A stretch of 11,573 nt of DNA from JAUWNJ01 sp034190305 (GTDB taxonomy: Bacteria > Planctomycetota > Phycisphaerae > SM23-33): positions 1 through 11,573 of the forward strand of contig JAXHSV010000091.1 in NCBI GenBank assembly GCA_034190305.1, read 5' to 3'. The position numbers and the translations under genes were made by a program. Numbering within the stretch: position 1 is the first letter of the stretch; every line of letters begins with the position of its first letter. This document shows, piece after piece, positions 1 to 6,296 of this stretch. The notes under the pieces are model-generated. The model was not told where the DNA came from. It saw only the letters and a list, made by a program, of their open reading frames with translations, and did no database searches.

Positions 1-614
1 CGTTCCTTTACTGCCCGCCGTCTCCCAAGCCGGGGGAACCGCCCCTGGCCGGGACCGACGCAGTGTTGGCTGCGATCCACGGTTACCTGCCGATAGGCGT
101 GGGGATGCTGGTCAGCCTTGTCTGGACGATTCGGCTTAATCGCCTCGGCGGCGCAGCGGTCCGCAATGCCTTCTCGGACAAGCGGGTCTATACGATGGCG
201 CTTCTGGTTATCAGCGTGATGGTCTTCAAGCATATGTTAACCAGGGCCAATGCGACCGGTCAGATCAGCGACGAATTGGCCGCCGTGGAAGTTCCGGTTA
301 TCGCAGTGATTGCGATCCTGCCTTTTATCGCCGGGATGGTAACGGGAATAGCAGCGGGATTCGTCGGGACGAGTTTCCCGATTGTGATGGGCCTGATACC
401 CAAAGCCGGACCGATACCGGCTTATATCGCACTGGCGTTTTTCTTCGGGCACATGGGACAGATGTTAAGCCCCATGCACCTGTGCTTAATCCTGAGCAAT
501 CGCCATTTCAAAACGGGCTTCGGGCAGGTCTATCGGATTATCACTCCTGCGATAATCCTGGCCAGCGCGTTGGCGGTTGGGTATTTCTTTTTGCTACGGG
601 CGATTATAAATTAA
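1..614 (+). CDS. DUF401 family integral membrane protein, 3' part only
   Basis: The reading frame is open from base 3 to the TAA at 612-614, so the gene begins outside the window; the GTG at 63 is probably internal. About 203 residues remain. Hydrophobic segments lie near residues 7-28, 43-57, 74-99, 118-133 and 158-180, counted from the GTG at 63. The C-terminal stretch has a GFVGTSFPIVMGL motif followed by GHMGQMLSPMHLCLILS, which I recognise from the DUF401 family of multi-spanning proteins that resemble ion transporters. The substrate of DUF401 proteins is unknown, so only a transport role in the inner membrane is inferred. The next gene starts 48 bases downstream on the same strand with its own ribosome binding site, so co-transcription is likely. 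No frameshift is visible. Confidence 0.75.
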   Translation, partial: FLYCPPSPKPGEPPLAGTDAVLAAIHGYLPIGVGMLVSLVWTIRLNRLGGAAVRNAFSDKRVYTMALLVISVMVFKHMLTRANATGQISDELAAVEVPVIAVIAILPFIAGMVTGIAAGFVGTSFPIVMGLIPKAGPIPAYIALAFFFGHMGQMLSPMHLCLILSNRHFKTGFGQVYRIITPAIILASALAVGYFFLLRAIIN

Positions 615-662
615 TAATGTCCTTTCCGTAGCGCAAGACACAATAATAGGAAGAAGAGAGTT

Positions 663-1772
663 GTGAAAATAGATTCAATAGAGATCTTTCGCGTAGCAAT
701 TCCAATGATCGAAACGTTCCGTTGCGCCTGCGGCGATGAGGACGCCGTCGGGACTGTTCTTGTCAGGATGTCGTCCGACGGGCTTTACGGATGGGGCGAA
801 AGTTCACCCGGACAATATCCCGGATACTGCGGCGAATGGGACGGCGGGCAGTTTATGGTTACGCGCGAGTTCCTGGCCCCAAGGCTTATCGGAAGTGATA
901 TTCAGTCCGGCGAGGAGTTACAGGAGCGGCTTTCCGTTTATAAAGGCAACAATTTCGCCAAAGCGGCCCTGGACCTGGCGTGGTGGGACCTGTACGCTAA
1001 AAGTCGCGGGCTGCCTCTCTGGAAGGCGCTCGGCGGGAGGGGCGATACCGCAGTTGTCGGAACCGGCTCGGGTGTACTGGACAGCATTGAGACACTGCTG
1101 GAGCGGATACGCAGGGTAATAGATGACGGCTACACCCGAATGAAACTCAAATACATGCCCGGATGGGAACTTGACATGCTTTCTGCGGTCCGTCGGGCGT
1201 TTCCGGATATTACGCTCCACATCGACTGCAACAGCGCCTACACGCTCGACGACCTGCCTGTGCTTCGGCAACTGGACCAGTACAACCTGGCGATGGTCGA
1301 ACAGCCGCTGATGAACGACGACCTGGCCGACCATGCCAAACTGCACCGCGAAATCTCAACACCCATCTGCCTGGACGAGAGCGTTACCTCGCCCGACAAG
1401 GCCCGCAAAGCCATAGAGATGGGCGCCTGCCAGTACATTAACATCAAACCGGGCAGGGTCGGCGGTCTGACCAACGCCGTCGCCATCCACAACATCGCCC
1501 GGGAAGCAAATATTCCCTGCTGGGTCGGCGGGATGCTGGAATCAGCCGTCGGCGTCGCACACAATACTGCAATGGCGACGCTGCCGAATATCCGCTATCC
1601 GTCCGATATTCCGGTATCGAAGTCTCACTTCCACGAGGACCTTGCCAGGCCCGAAACTGTCCTTTCCGCCCCTTCGCAGATGACCGCCCAGCCGGGGCCT
1701 GGAATCGGCGTCGAACCGGTCCCGGACCGGCTGGAAAAAATGACGATCGAGCGGGCTATATTACGAGCGTGA
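663..1772 (+). CDS. Enolase-superfamily enzyme, o-succinylbenzoate synthase / N-succinylamino acid racemase group
   Basis: A 369-residue protein, the usual length for this group. It starts at GTG 663 after a purine-rich AGGAAGAAGAGAG at 648-660. The N-terminal capping domain (about 1-125) is followed by the barrel domain with every expected catalytic residue: the KxK pair K161/K163, metal ligands D188 (HIDCN), E213 (VEQP) and D238 (LDES), and the second lysine K262 in IKPGRVGG. The GGMLE motif at 289-293 and the IKPGRVGG string are typical of the NSAR/OSBS subgroup rather than of dipeptide epimerases. From memory of the Amycolatopsis enzyme, R265 matches an Arg linked to racemase activity. 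Members make o-succinylbenzoate for menaquinone, racemise N-succinylamino acids, or do both; sequence alone does not decide. No other menaquinone gene is in the window. The partner is the DUF401 membrane protein upstream. Confidence 0.85.
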   Translation: MKIDSIEIFRVAIPMIETFRCACGDEDAVGTVLVRMSSDGLYGWGESSPGQYPGYCGEWDGGQFMVTREFLAPRLIGSDIQSGEELQERLSVYKGNNFAKAALDLAWWDLYAKSRGLPLWKALGGRGDTAVVGTGSGVLDSIETLLERIRRVIDDGYTRMKLKYMPGWELDMLSAVRRAFPDITLHIDCNSAYTLDDLPVLRQLDQYNLAMVEQPLMNDDLADHAKLHREISTPICLDESVTSPDKARKAIEMGACQYINIKPGRVGGLTNAVAIHNIAREANIPCWVGGMLESAVGVAHNTAMATLPNIRYPSDIPVSKSHFHEDLARPETVLSAPSQMTAQPGPGIGVEPVPDRLEKMTIERAILRA

Positions 1773-1794
1773 ACCGGCTGGCTGAATCATCAGG

Positions 1795-1835
1795 TGCGCA
1801 GAATCCGTTACGTCTCCTATCTTTTTGTCTGCGCA
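1795..1835. repeat. 8-bp perfect inverted repeat after the racemase-like gene
   Basis: TGCGCAGA at 1795-1802 is the exact reverse complement of TCTGCGCA at 1828-1835, separated by 25 bases. It begins 22 bases after the stop of the racemase-like gene. There is no T-run after the right arm, so it is not a standard intrinsic terminator; it could stabilise the 3' end of the message or be an operator-like site. Seen directly; the role is unknown. Confidence 0.4.
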
Positions 1836-1872
1836 GGATACCCGCTTATGGCTAAAAGCACGCAAAAAACGC

Positions 1873-1901
1873 TTGTCGGTTTGGCGGATTACGCCTATAA
1901 T
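1873..1901 (+). promoter_or_regulatory. Sigma70-type promoter for the PEP-CTERM gene
   Basis: TTGTCG (1873-1878) and a perfect TATAAT (1896-1901) are 17 bases apart, the ideal spacing. Transcription should begin near 1908, giving a leader of about 80 bases before the ATG at 1988. It is the only good promoter in the 215-base gap between the two genes, so the PEP-CTERM gene is probably its own transcription unit. Confidence 0.65.
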
Positions 1902-1973
1902 ACAGGTGCTTATTAAAGAATTGCGTATTTCTCTTGGCTCATTTGTTTATACAGGTAAATCCTATCGGACATG

Positions 1974-1980
1974 AAGGAGG
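1974..1980 (+). promoter_or_regulatory. Ribosome binding site that fixes the PEP-CTERM start
   Basis: AAGGAGG at 1974-1980 is a near-perfect Shine-Dalgarno sequence, 7 bases before ATG 1988. It rules out the upstream in-frame TTG at 1934 as the start. Confidence 0.85.
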
Positions 1981-1987
1981 ACATGAT

Positions 1988-2665
1988 ATGAAACGGCGAA
2001 TACCCCGGCATGTTTTAGTGTCTCTTGCAGCGTTGTGTTGGTTGGTTTTGGTGTGGGCCTGTCCGCTAAAAGCACAGGCCGACGTTATTGTTCCCGATCC
2101 TTCGCTGCCTCCGGTCGCCGGCTGGTATGAAGGCGATCCGCTCTCACAGGTGGCCGACTACACAATCGCCCAGGCCACTGACATACGAATGTCGAATTTT
2201 CGGAACATCTTCCGGACAAACGACGGGGACGATGAATTGCTCAACTTCGACGTAACACTTACCGCCATGGCGTCGATGGGCGGCGTACCGGGAATACCCG
2301 TCTCTTTCGACGGCCCGCTCACAGTCAGGGTCTTCGATAAGGCCGGCAATACCACCGGCAACTTCGACGCCGAGATCGTATCGGCTAACTGCACAGGGTC
2401 GATCGGCCCGGTAATCGGTATTATCCGCGAGAATCTGACACTTGCCTCTACAGGACAGATCGAGATTACCGACCTCGGCGGCGGACTATACAATATCGAC
2501 AGTTTCTTCGATATCTTCACGGAACTGTCGGTCGATGGCGGCCAGTCCTTTTCGCCCGACGTCAACGCTCCGCATCGCATGGTGCTCGTTCCCGAACCGG
2601 CTACACTGATGCTTCTGGTCGCCGGCGGAATGGTAATGATTCGCAGAAGGCGGCGACGGGTCTAA
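1988..2665 (+). CDS. Secreted PEP-CTERM sorting-domain protein
   Basis: A 225-residue protein starting at ATG 1988. Residues 1-31 form a signal peptide: a basic start (MKRRIPRH), a hydrophobic core and a probable cleavage after PLKAQA. The C terminus has the complete PEP-CTERM signal: VPEPATL at 201-207, a hydrophobic helix at about 206-218, then a run of arginines at 219-224. In known systems an exosortase recognises this tail and processes the protein at the membrane for export to the surface or matrix. The body (about 32-195) is rich in Asp, Gly and Thr, looks beta-stranded, and I do not recognise it. No exosortase is present here, so it must act from elsewhere. The stop lies 9 bases from the end of the convergent moxR gene. 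Confidence 0.85.
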   Translation: MKRRIPRHVLVSLAALCWLVLVWACPLKAQADVIVPDPSLPPVAGWYEGDPLSQVADYTIAQATDIRMSNFRNIFRTNDGDDELLNFDVTLTAMASMGGVPGIPVSFDGPLTVRVFDKAGNTTGNFDAEIVSANCTGSIGPVIGIIRENLTLASTGQIEITDLGGGLYNIDSFFDIFTELSVDGGQSFSPDVNAPHRMVLVPEPATLMLLVAGGMVMIRRRRRRV

Positions 2666-2674
2666 CGCCCCATA

Positions 2675-3682
2675 TTAAACCGTCTGCGGAACCGCATCGA
2701 GCACCTGTCGGATAATCTCGTCGGGTTCGATGCCCTCCGCCTGGCCTTCAAATGAGAGAATCAGGCGATGGCGGAGTGACGGGTAGATTACGCCGGCGAT
2801 GTCCTCGAAGGCTATGTTGGCCCGTCCATCGCGGAGCGCCAGAACCTTGGCTGCGAGGATAATCGCCTGCCCGCCTCGCGGGCTGGAACCGTAGCGGACG
2901 TACTTGTCGGTCGTTTCGGGCGCATGTTCACTGCCCGGATGCGTCGCCAGCACAAGCCTTCCTATGTAATTCTTCACGTGCGAAGCCGCCAACACCTTCC
3001 GGACTGCCTGACGCATCTCGTCCACCCGCCCTCCGGTAACGACGCTTTGAGCCGACGGTAACTCGGCGCCCGTGGTCCGGTCGAGAATGACTGTCAGTTC
3101 GTCCAGTTCAGGCGAGCGAACGCTGATCTTGAACATGAACCGGTCAAGTTGCGCCTCCGGCAGCGGATAAGTTCCCTCCATCTCCAGCGGATTCTGCGTC
3201 GCCAAAACCATAAACGGCGAGGGCAGGCGATGCCGTCGGCGGGCGACGGTAACGGTCTGCTCCTGCATCGCTTCGAGCACAGCCGACTGGGTCTTCGGCG
3301 TTGCCCGGTTAATCTCATCGGCGAGAATGACGTTTCCGAAAATAGGCCCCCGCTGGAAATGGAAACCCTTGGAGCCTGTCTCGTCCGTCTCGACGATATT
3401 GGTTCCGATGATGTCGGTGGGCATCAGGTCGGGCGTGAACTGTATCCTGCCAAAGGACAGGTCCAGCGCTTCGGCAAGCGTGCGGACAAGAAGCGTCTTT
3501 CCAAGTCCCGGAACTCCCTCCAGCAAAGCGTGCCCGCCGGTCAGCAGGCAGATCATCACCTCATCAACCACCTCGCCCAGCCCGACGATCACCTTGCCGA
3601 CCTGCTCGGTAATCTTCGCATAATCGGCCTGAAAGGACTCGGCGAGATGCTCGAAAGTCTCTGTATTTTCCGATTCGGACAT
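2675..3682 (-). CDS. moxR: MoxR-type AAA+ ATPase
   Basis: 335 residues from ATG 3682, which has AAAGGG four bases upstream; a TTG at 3700 would add six residues but lacks support. The AAA+ core shows Walker A GVPGLGKT (56-63), Walker B VILADE (118-123), sensor-1 ATQN (161-164), the family string EAQLDRF (176-182), and a C-terminal lid with SPRGGQ. MoxR ATPases are chaperone-like machines that usually act with DUF58 and von Willebrand factor A proteins on metal-binding or membrane targets. No such partner is present: downstream lies a convergent PEP-CTERM gene and upstream lies tatD, 115 bases away beyond a palindrome. It may be read through from the ribosomal operon or have its own promoter, which I do not see. 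The family call is secure; the target is unknown. Confidence 0.92.
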   Translation of the reverse strand: MSESENTETFEHLAESFQADYAKITEQVGKVIVGLGEVVDEVMICLLTGGHALLEGVPGLGKTLLVRTLAEALDLSFGRIQFTPDLMPTDIIGTNIVETDETGSKGFHFQRGPIFGNVILADEINRATPKTQSAVLEAMQEQTVTVARRRHRLPSPFMVLATQNPLEMEGTYPLPEAQLDRFMFKISVRSPELDELTVILDRTTGAELPSAQSVVTGGRVDEMRQAVRKVLAASHVKNYIGRLVLATHPGSEHAPETTDKYVRYGSSPRGGQAIILAAKVLALRDGRANIAFEDIAGVIYPSLRHRLILSFEGQAEGIEPDEIIRQVLDAVPQTV

Positions 3683-3711
3683 TATGCCCTTTCGTAACAA
3701 AATATCAGCAG

Positions 3712-3780
3712 GGATGCAGGAGATGCAGAGGACAAGAAATTCTAATTATTTCTTTTTTATCCCATGTATCCCCTGTATCC
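3712..3780. repeat. Long interrupted palindrome with nested hairpin, MITE- or REP-like
   Basis: The 21-base arms 3712-3732 and 3760-3780 pair with 16 Watson-Crick pairs, two G-T wobbles and three mismatches. Inside them, AAGAAAT (3734-3740) and ATTTCTT (3748-3754) form a perfect 7-bp hairpin with a 7-base loop. The arms are themselves made of repeated GGATGCAGG/AGATGCAG-like units. It fills most of the tatD-moxR gap. The shape suggests a dispersed, non-coding repeat; copy number cannot be judged from one window. Confidence 0.6.
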
Positions 3781-3815
3781 ATGCTAAATCCTTTCGTGGT
3801 TTATGATAAACGCTC

Positions 3816-4598
3816 TTATGCGTCCGTGTCGAGGGCGAAGAATCGGACGGTGTTTGCAGTGGTTTGTTCGGCGAAGGTTTCGGGTGTCGTCCTGCGGACG
3901 ACTGCTAAACATTCTGCGACGTGGACGACGTTGGCCGGTTCGTTTATCTGCATTCTTCGGACCGGTTCAGGAGACAGGTAAGGCGCATCGGTCTCGATGA
4001 AGATGCGGTCGTCGGGAACCATGGCTGAACCGGCGCGGATATCGCCGGCGTTTTTGAACGTCGCAATTCCGCTGTAACTGACATAAGCGCCGATATCCAG
4101 CACCCTGCGGACTTCGGCTGGTCCTCCTGTAAAACTGTGGAAAAGCAGTTTTTGACCGTCAGCGCCCACCTCATCAATGACGGTCAGTGTGTCCTCAAAG
4201 GCCTCGCGCGTATGGATGACGACGGGTTTGCCAAGCCGGTCCGCCAGGGCGAGTTGCTCGGTGAAGAGGTGTCGCTGAACGTCGCGAGGCGAGAAGTCGT
4301 AATGATAGTCAAGCCCGATCTCGCCGATGGCGACGTTTTTAGCATTACAGGCCAATTCATCCAGACGGTCGAGATAATCTTCGGCGGCGTCTTTGGCGTT
4401 ATGCGGATGAATGCCGGCGGTGCAATAAACCTGTTGGTGTCGCCCGACAATCTCGGCAGCGGCGGCACTGTCGGCGATACGGGCGGTTGCGCAGATAAAC
4501 GCAACGACGCCGGCCTGGCCGGCACGTGCCAAAACGCCCTCCAACCCCGGCGCGAGGCGCTCGTCGGTCAGATGGCAATGCGTATCTATGAGTTCCAT
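3816..4598 (-). CDS. tatD: TatD-family metal-dependent hydrolase / DNase
   Basis: A 260-residue protein with the full TatD metal site: H7 and H9 in DTHCHL, E93 in GEIGLDY, H129 in VIHTRE, H154 in FHSFTG and D204 in ETDAPYLSP. The family comprises cytoplasmic TIM-barrel enzymes with 3'-5' exonuclease or deoxyribonuclease activity, linked to DNA repair and turnover. I chose ATG 4598 because family members start a few residues before the first HxH. ATG 4613 would add five residues and overlap the end of yraN by 11 bases. Neither start has a clear Shine-Dalgarno, so translation probably couples to yraN, whose TGA lies four bases upstream of ATG 4598. It is the fifth gene of the rpsP operon. Confidence 0.92.
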   Translation of the reverse strand: MELIDTHCHLTDERLAPGLEGVLARAGQAGVVAFICATARIADSAAAAEIVGRHQQVYCTAGIHPHNAKDAAEDYLDRLDELACNAKNVAIGEIGLDYHYDFSPRDVQRHLFTEQLALADRLGKPVVIHTREAFEDTLTVIDEVGADGQKLLFHSFTGGPAEVRRVLDIGAYVSYSGIATFKNAGDIRAGSAMVPDDRIFIETDAPYLSPEPVRRMQINEPANVVHVAECLAVVRRTTPETFAEQTTANTVRFFALDTDA

Positions 4599-4602
4599 TG
4601 TT

Positions 4603-4980
4603 TCAGCACGCATCGGTTATGTGTCTGATTTGCGGTTTTTCGCCTTCGCGGATTACTACGGAAACAACATCGAATCGGGCTGCGTAATCGTTTGTGTCGT
4701 AGCGGGAAAGGTAATACTCGGCTATACGAGTCAGTTGCAGGCGTTTTTGAGCATCCACCGCCGATTCAGGCTCGACGTAGCGGTCGGATGAGCGTGTTTT
4801 CACCTCGACGAATACGATTGTTTCGGACCCGTCGCTGTGGCGTGTTGAGCGGTCCAGGGCGATTATGTCCACTTCGCCCGGCGGGCAACGATAGTTGCGT
4901 GCGAGAATTTTTAATCCTTTCCGCCGCAAATATCGCGCAGCCAGTTTTTCCCCCTTTAGTCCCAGCGATTTGTCGGACAT
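4603..4980 (-). CDS. yraN: YraN / UPF0102 family nuclease-fold protein
   Basis: 125 residues from ATG 4980, the usual family size. GLKGEKLAARYLRRKG at 7-22 is the conserved N-terminal helix. The restriction-endonuclease-like core is visible as GEVDII (35-40, with E36 and D38) and FVEVKTR (57-63, with E59 and K61), followed by QKRLQLTRIAEYYL. The family is thought to act on DNA, possibly Holliday-junction-like structures, but its cell role is unsettled. The frame continues upstream to a TTG at 5115; that lysine- and threonine-rich extension lies opposite the L19 acidic tail in another frame and is rejected. The start is 16 bases after the rplS stop with no obvious Shine-Dalgarno. rnhB, which often sits between rplS and yraN, is absent. 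Confidence 0.9.
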   Translation of the reverse strand: MSDKSLGLKGEKLAARYLRRKGLKILARNYRCPPGEVDIIALDRSTRHSDGSETIVFVEVKTRSSDRYVEPESAVDAQKRLQLTRIAEYYLSRYDTNDYAARFDVVSVVIREGEKPQIRHITDAC

Positions 4981-4996
4981 GACAGTTACGAGAAAA

Positions 4997-5485
4997 TTAT
5001 TCCTGCTCGGTTTTGTCGATGCTTTCAGTTTCGTTGTCGTTCCGGGTTTCTTCGGTTTCCGGGGTTTCGTCTTCGTCCTGGGTTTCTTCGTCGATTTGAG
5101 ACGTTTCTTCGGCAAGCTGGCGGGCGGATTTCCTTACCGGCGCTATGTCGCGGAGTCGAGTGGACTTGCCGACGCGATCTCGCAGGTAATAGAGTTTTGC
5201 CCGGCGTGTCTGCCCCGAGCGAACAACCTCGACGCCGACAAGCGACGGGCTGTGCAGCGGGAAGGTCCGCTCGACACCTTCGTTGTTGACGATTCGCCGG
5301 ACGGTGAATGTTTCGGCCACTCCGCTGCCTTTTCGGGCAATGACAATCCCGCGGAAAACCTGCACGCGTTCCTTCTCGCCCTCTACAATCCGCACCGAAA
5401 CGTTGACCGTATCGCCGATGCGAAATTCCGGCGGATTATCCTTCAATGAATTAGCTACCGCTATATTTAGTAATTTCTGACTCAT
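4997..5485 (-). CDS. rplS: 50S ribosomal protein L19 with acidic C-terminal tail
   Basis: 162 residues from ATG 5485, supported by GGAG at 5492-5495 six bases upstream. Residues 1-118 are a normal L19: FRIGDTVNVSVRI, VFRGIVIARKG, TFTVRRI, GVERTFPLHSP and RRAKLYYLRDRVGKS. L19 sits at the interface of the two ribosomal subunits. Most L19 proteins are about 115 residues and stop near here; this one continues for about 40 more, and residues 126-162 are dominated by Glu, Asp and Thr (for example EETQDEDETPETEE). The tail keeps an open frame to TAA 4997-4999 and precedes yraN by 16 bases, so it is not a frameshift scar by appearance. It is co-transcribed with trmD, as in most bacteria. Confidence 0.95.
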   Translation of the reverse strand: MSQKLLNIAVANSLKDNPPEFRIGDTVNVSVRIVEGEKERVQVFRGIVIARKGSGVAETFTVRRIVNNEGVERTFPLHSPSLVGVEVVRSGQTRRAKLYYLRDRVGKSTRLRDIAPVRKSARQLAEETSQIDEETQDEDETPETEETRNDNETESIDKTEQE

Positions 5486-5491
5486 TCTTTT

Positions 5492-5495
5492 CTCC
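5492..5495 (-). promoter_or_regulatory. Ribosome binding site of rplS
   Basis: On the minus strand GGAG (within TTGGAGA) lies six bases before ATG 5485. It decides the start against an in-frame codon at 5515, which would add ten residues unlike any L19. Confidence 0.75.
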
Positions 5496-5515
5496 AAGAG
5501 ACAAAATAAGTCCAC

Positions 5516-5572
5516 GAATTACACGAATTATTTTTGCTTTTTTCAAAGCAATTTGTGCATTTTGTGTAATTC
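5516..5572. repeat. Interrupted palindrome with nested hairpin in the trmD-rplS gap
   Basis: GAATTACAC (5516-5524) and GTGTAATTC (5564-5572) are exact inverted copies. Between them TTGCTTT (5534-5540) and AAAGCAA (5545-5551) form a perfect 7-bp hairpin with a 4-base loop. The left arm also holds a tandem ACGAATT (5514-5520 and 5523-5529). No T-run follows in the direction of transcription, so it is not a normal terminator. It has the same plan as the element at 3712-3780 but a different sequence. Confidence 0.6.
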
Positions 5573-5592
5573 CTGCCTACCGACAGGCGAGG
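5572..5592. repeat. Short GC-rich imperfect palindrome next to the trmD stop
   Basis: CCTGCCT at 5572-5578 faces AGGCGAGG at 5585-5592 across six bases. The GCCT/AGGC core pairs and the outer bases pair partly, as if a fuller CCTGCCT...AGGCAGG palindrome had decayed. It abuts the 57-base palindrome on its left and the trmD stop codon (5594-5596) on its right. Probably part of the same dispersed repeat; low certainty. Confidence 0.35.
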
Positions 5593-5593
5593 A

Positions 5594-6289
5594 CTAATTC
5601 TTTTTCTTATATTTTTCCCACAAATCCGGTCTGCGCTGCTTTGTTCGCCTGCCGGCCTGTTCTTTCCGCCATGCGTCGATTTTCGCATGGTCGCCGTTGA
5701 GAAGCACTTCCGGTACGGACATCCCGCGAAACTCCCGCGGACGGGTGTATTGCGGATACTCCAGCAGGCCCATACTGAAGGATTCTTCGGTTGTACTTTC
5801 CGACTCGCCCAGTGATCCGGGCAACAGACGAACAACGGCATCGATTAGCGCCATCGCCGGTATCTCCCCACCGGAGAGGACGAAATCACCGATGCTTATT
5901 TCCACATCGGCCAATGCCTCTCTGATACGCTCGTCGAACCCTTCATAATGTCCGGCCAGGAGAATCAACCTTTCGGAACCGGCCAGTTCCGCAACCATTT
6001 CCTGATCCAGTCGCCGCCCTTGCGGGCTTAGCAAGGCTACGACGCCGGGCGGATCTGCCTGTGCCCGAACGGCTTCGACAGCGTCGAAGACTGGCCCGCA
6101 CATCATCACCATCCCTGGCCCGCCGCCGAAAGGGGCGTCATCCACCTTGCGATAATTGTCAGCGGCAAAGTCCCGGATATTGGTCAGTTTGACCTCGACA
6201 ATCCCGGCTGCGATTGCCCGACCGACGATACTGGTATTGAGCACCGTTTCAAACATCTCCGGAAACAGTGTCAGAATATCAATTCGCAT
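5594..6289 (-). CDS. trmD: tRNA (guanine-N1)-methyltransferase TrmD
   Basis: 231 residues, starting at ATG 6289 (MRIDILTLFPEMF matches the family start; an ATG two codons earlier at 6295 is possible). TrmD methylates N1 of G37 in tRNAs with G36, using S-adenosylmethionine bound in a trefoil knot, which prevents +1 frameshifting. Motifs are GGGPGM (55-60), LSPQGR (87-92), AGHYEGFDER (112-121), SIGDFVLSGGE (132-142) and LLEYPQYTRP (175-184). R154 is kept. At 169, where the E. coli enzyme (from memory, ungapped alignment) has catalytic D169 in TEDSF, this protein has Glu in TEESF. The C terminus is about 20 residues shorter than in E. coli. It follows rpsP by 54 bases, a gap filled by a structured element, with no rimM between. 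Confidence 0.96.
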   Translation of the reverse strand: MRIDILTLFPEMFETVLNTSIVGRAIAAGIVEVKLTNIRDFAADNYRKVDDAPFGGGPGMVMMCGPVFDAVEAVRAQADPPGVVALLSPQGRRLDQEMVAELAGSERLILLAGHYEGFDERIREALADVEISIGDFVLSGGEIPAMALIDAVVRLLPGSLGESESTTEESFSMGLLEYPQYTRPREFRGMSVPEVLLNGDHAKIDAWRKEQAGRRTKQRRPDLWEKYKKKN

Positions 6290-6296
6290 CGCCATA

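Noticed and set aside
3149..3697. 182-codon plus-strand frame opposite moxR
   Set aside because: Antisense to a complete AAA+ gene, low-complexity composition, no start signals.
4137..4628. 163-codon plus-strand frame opposite tatD
   Set aside because: Antisense to a gene with all TatD metal ligands; no supporting motif.
4981..5115. N-terminal extension of yraN, very rich in Lys, Thr and Pro
   Set aside because: It overlaps the L19 tail in another frame; its odd composition is only the frame-shifted reading of that Glu/Asp/Thr-rich tail, and the family starts at ATG 4980.
5534..5551. Hairpin with T-rich flank considered as a terminator
   Set aside because: The T-run is in the stem and upstream side on the plus strand; in the direction of the operon the stem is followed by A-rich sequence.
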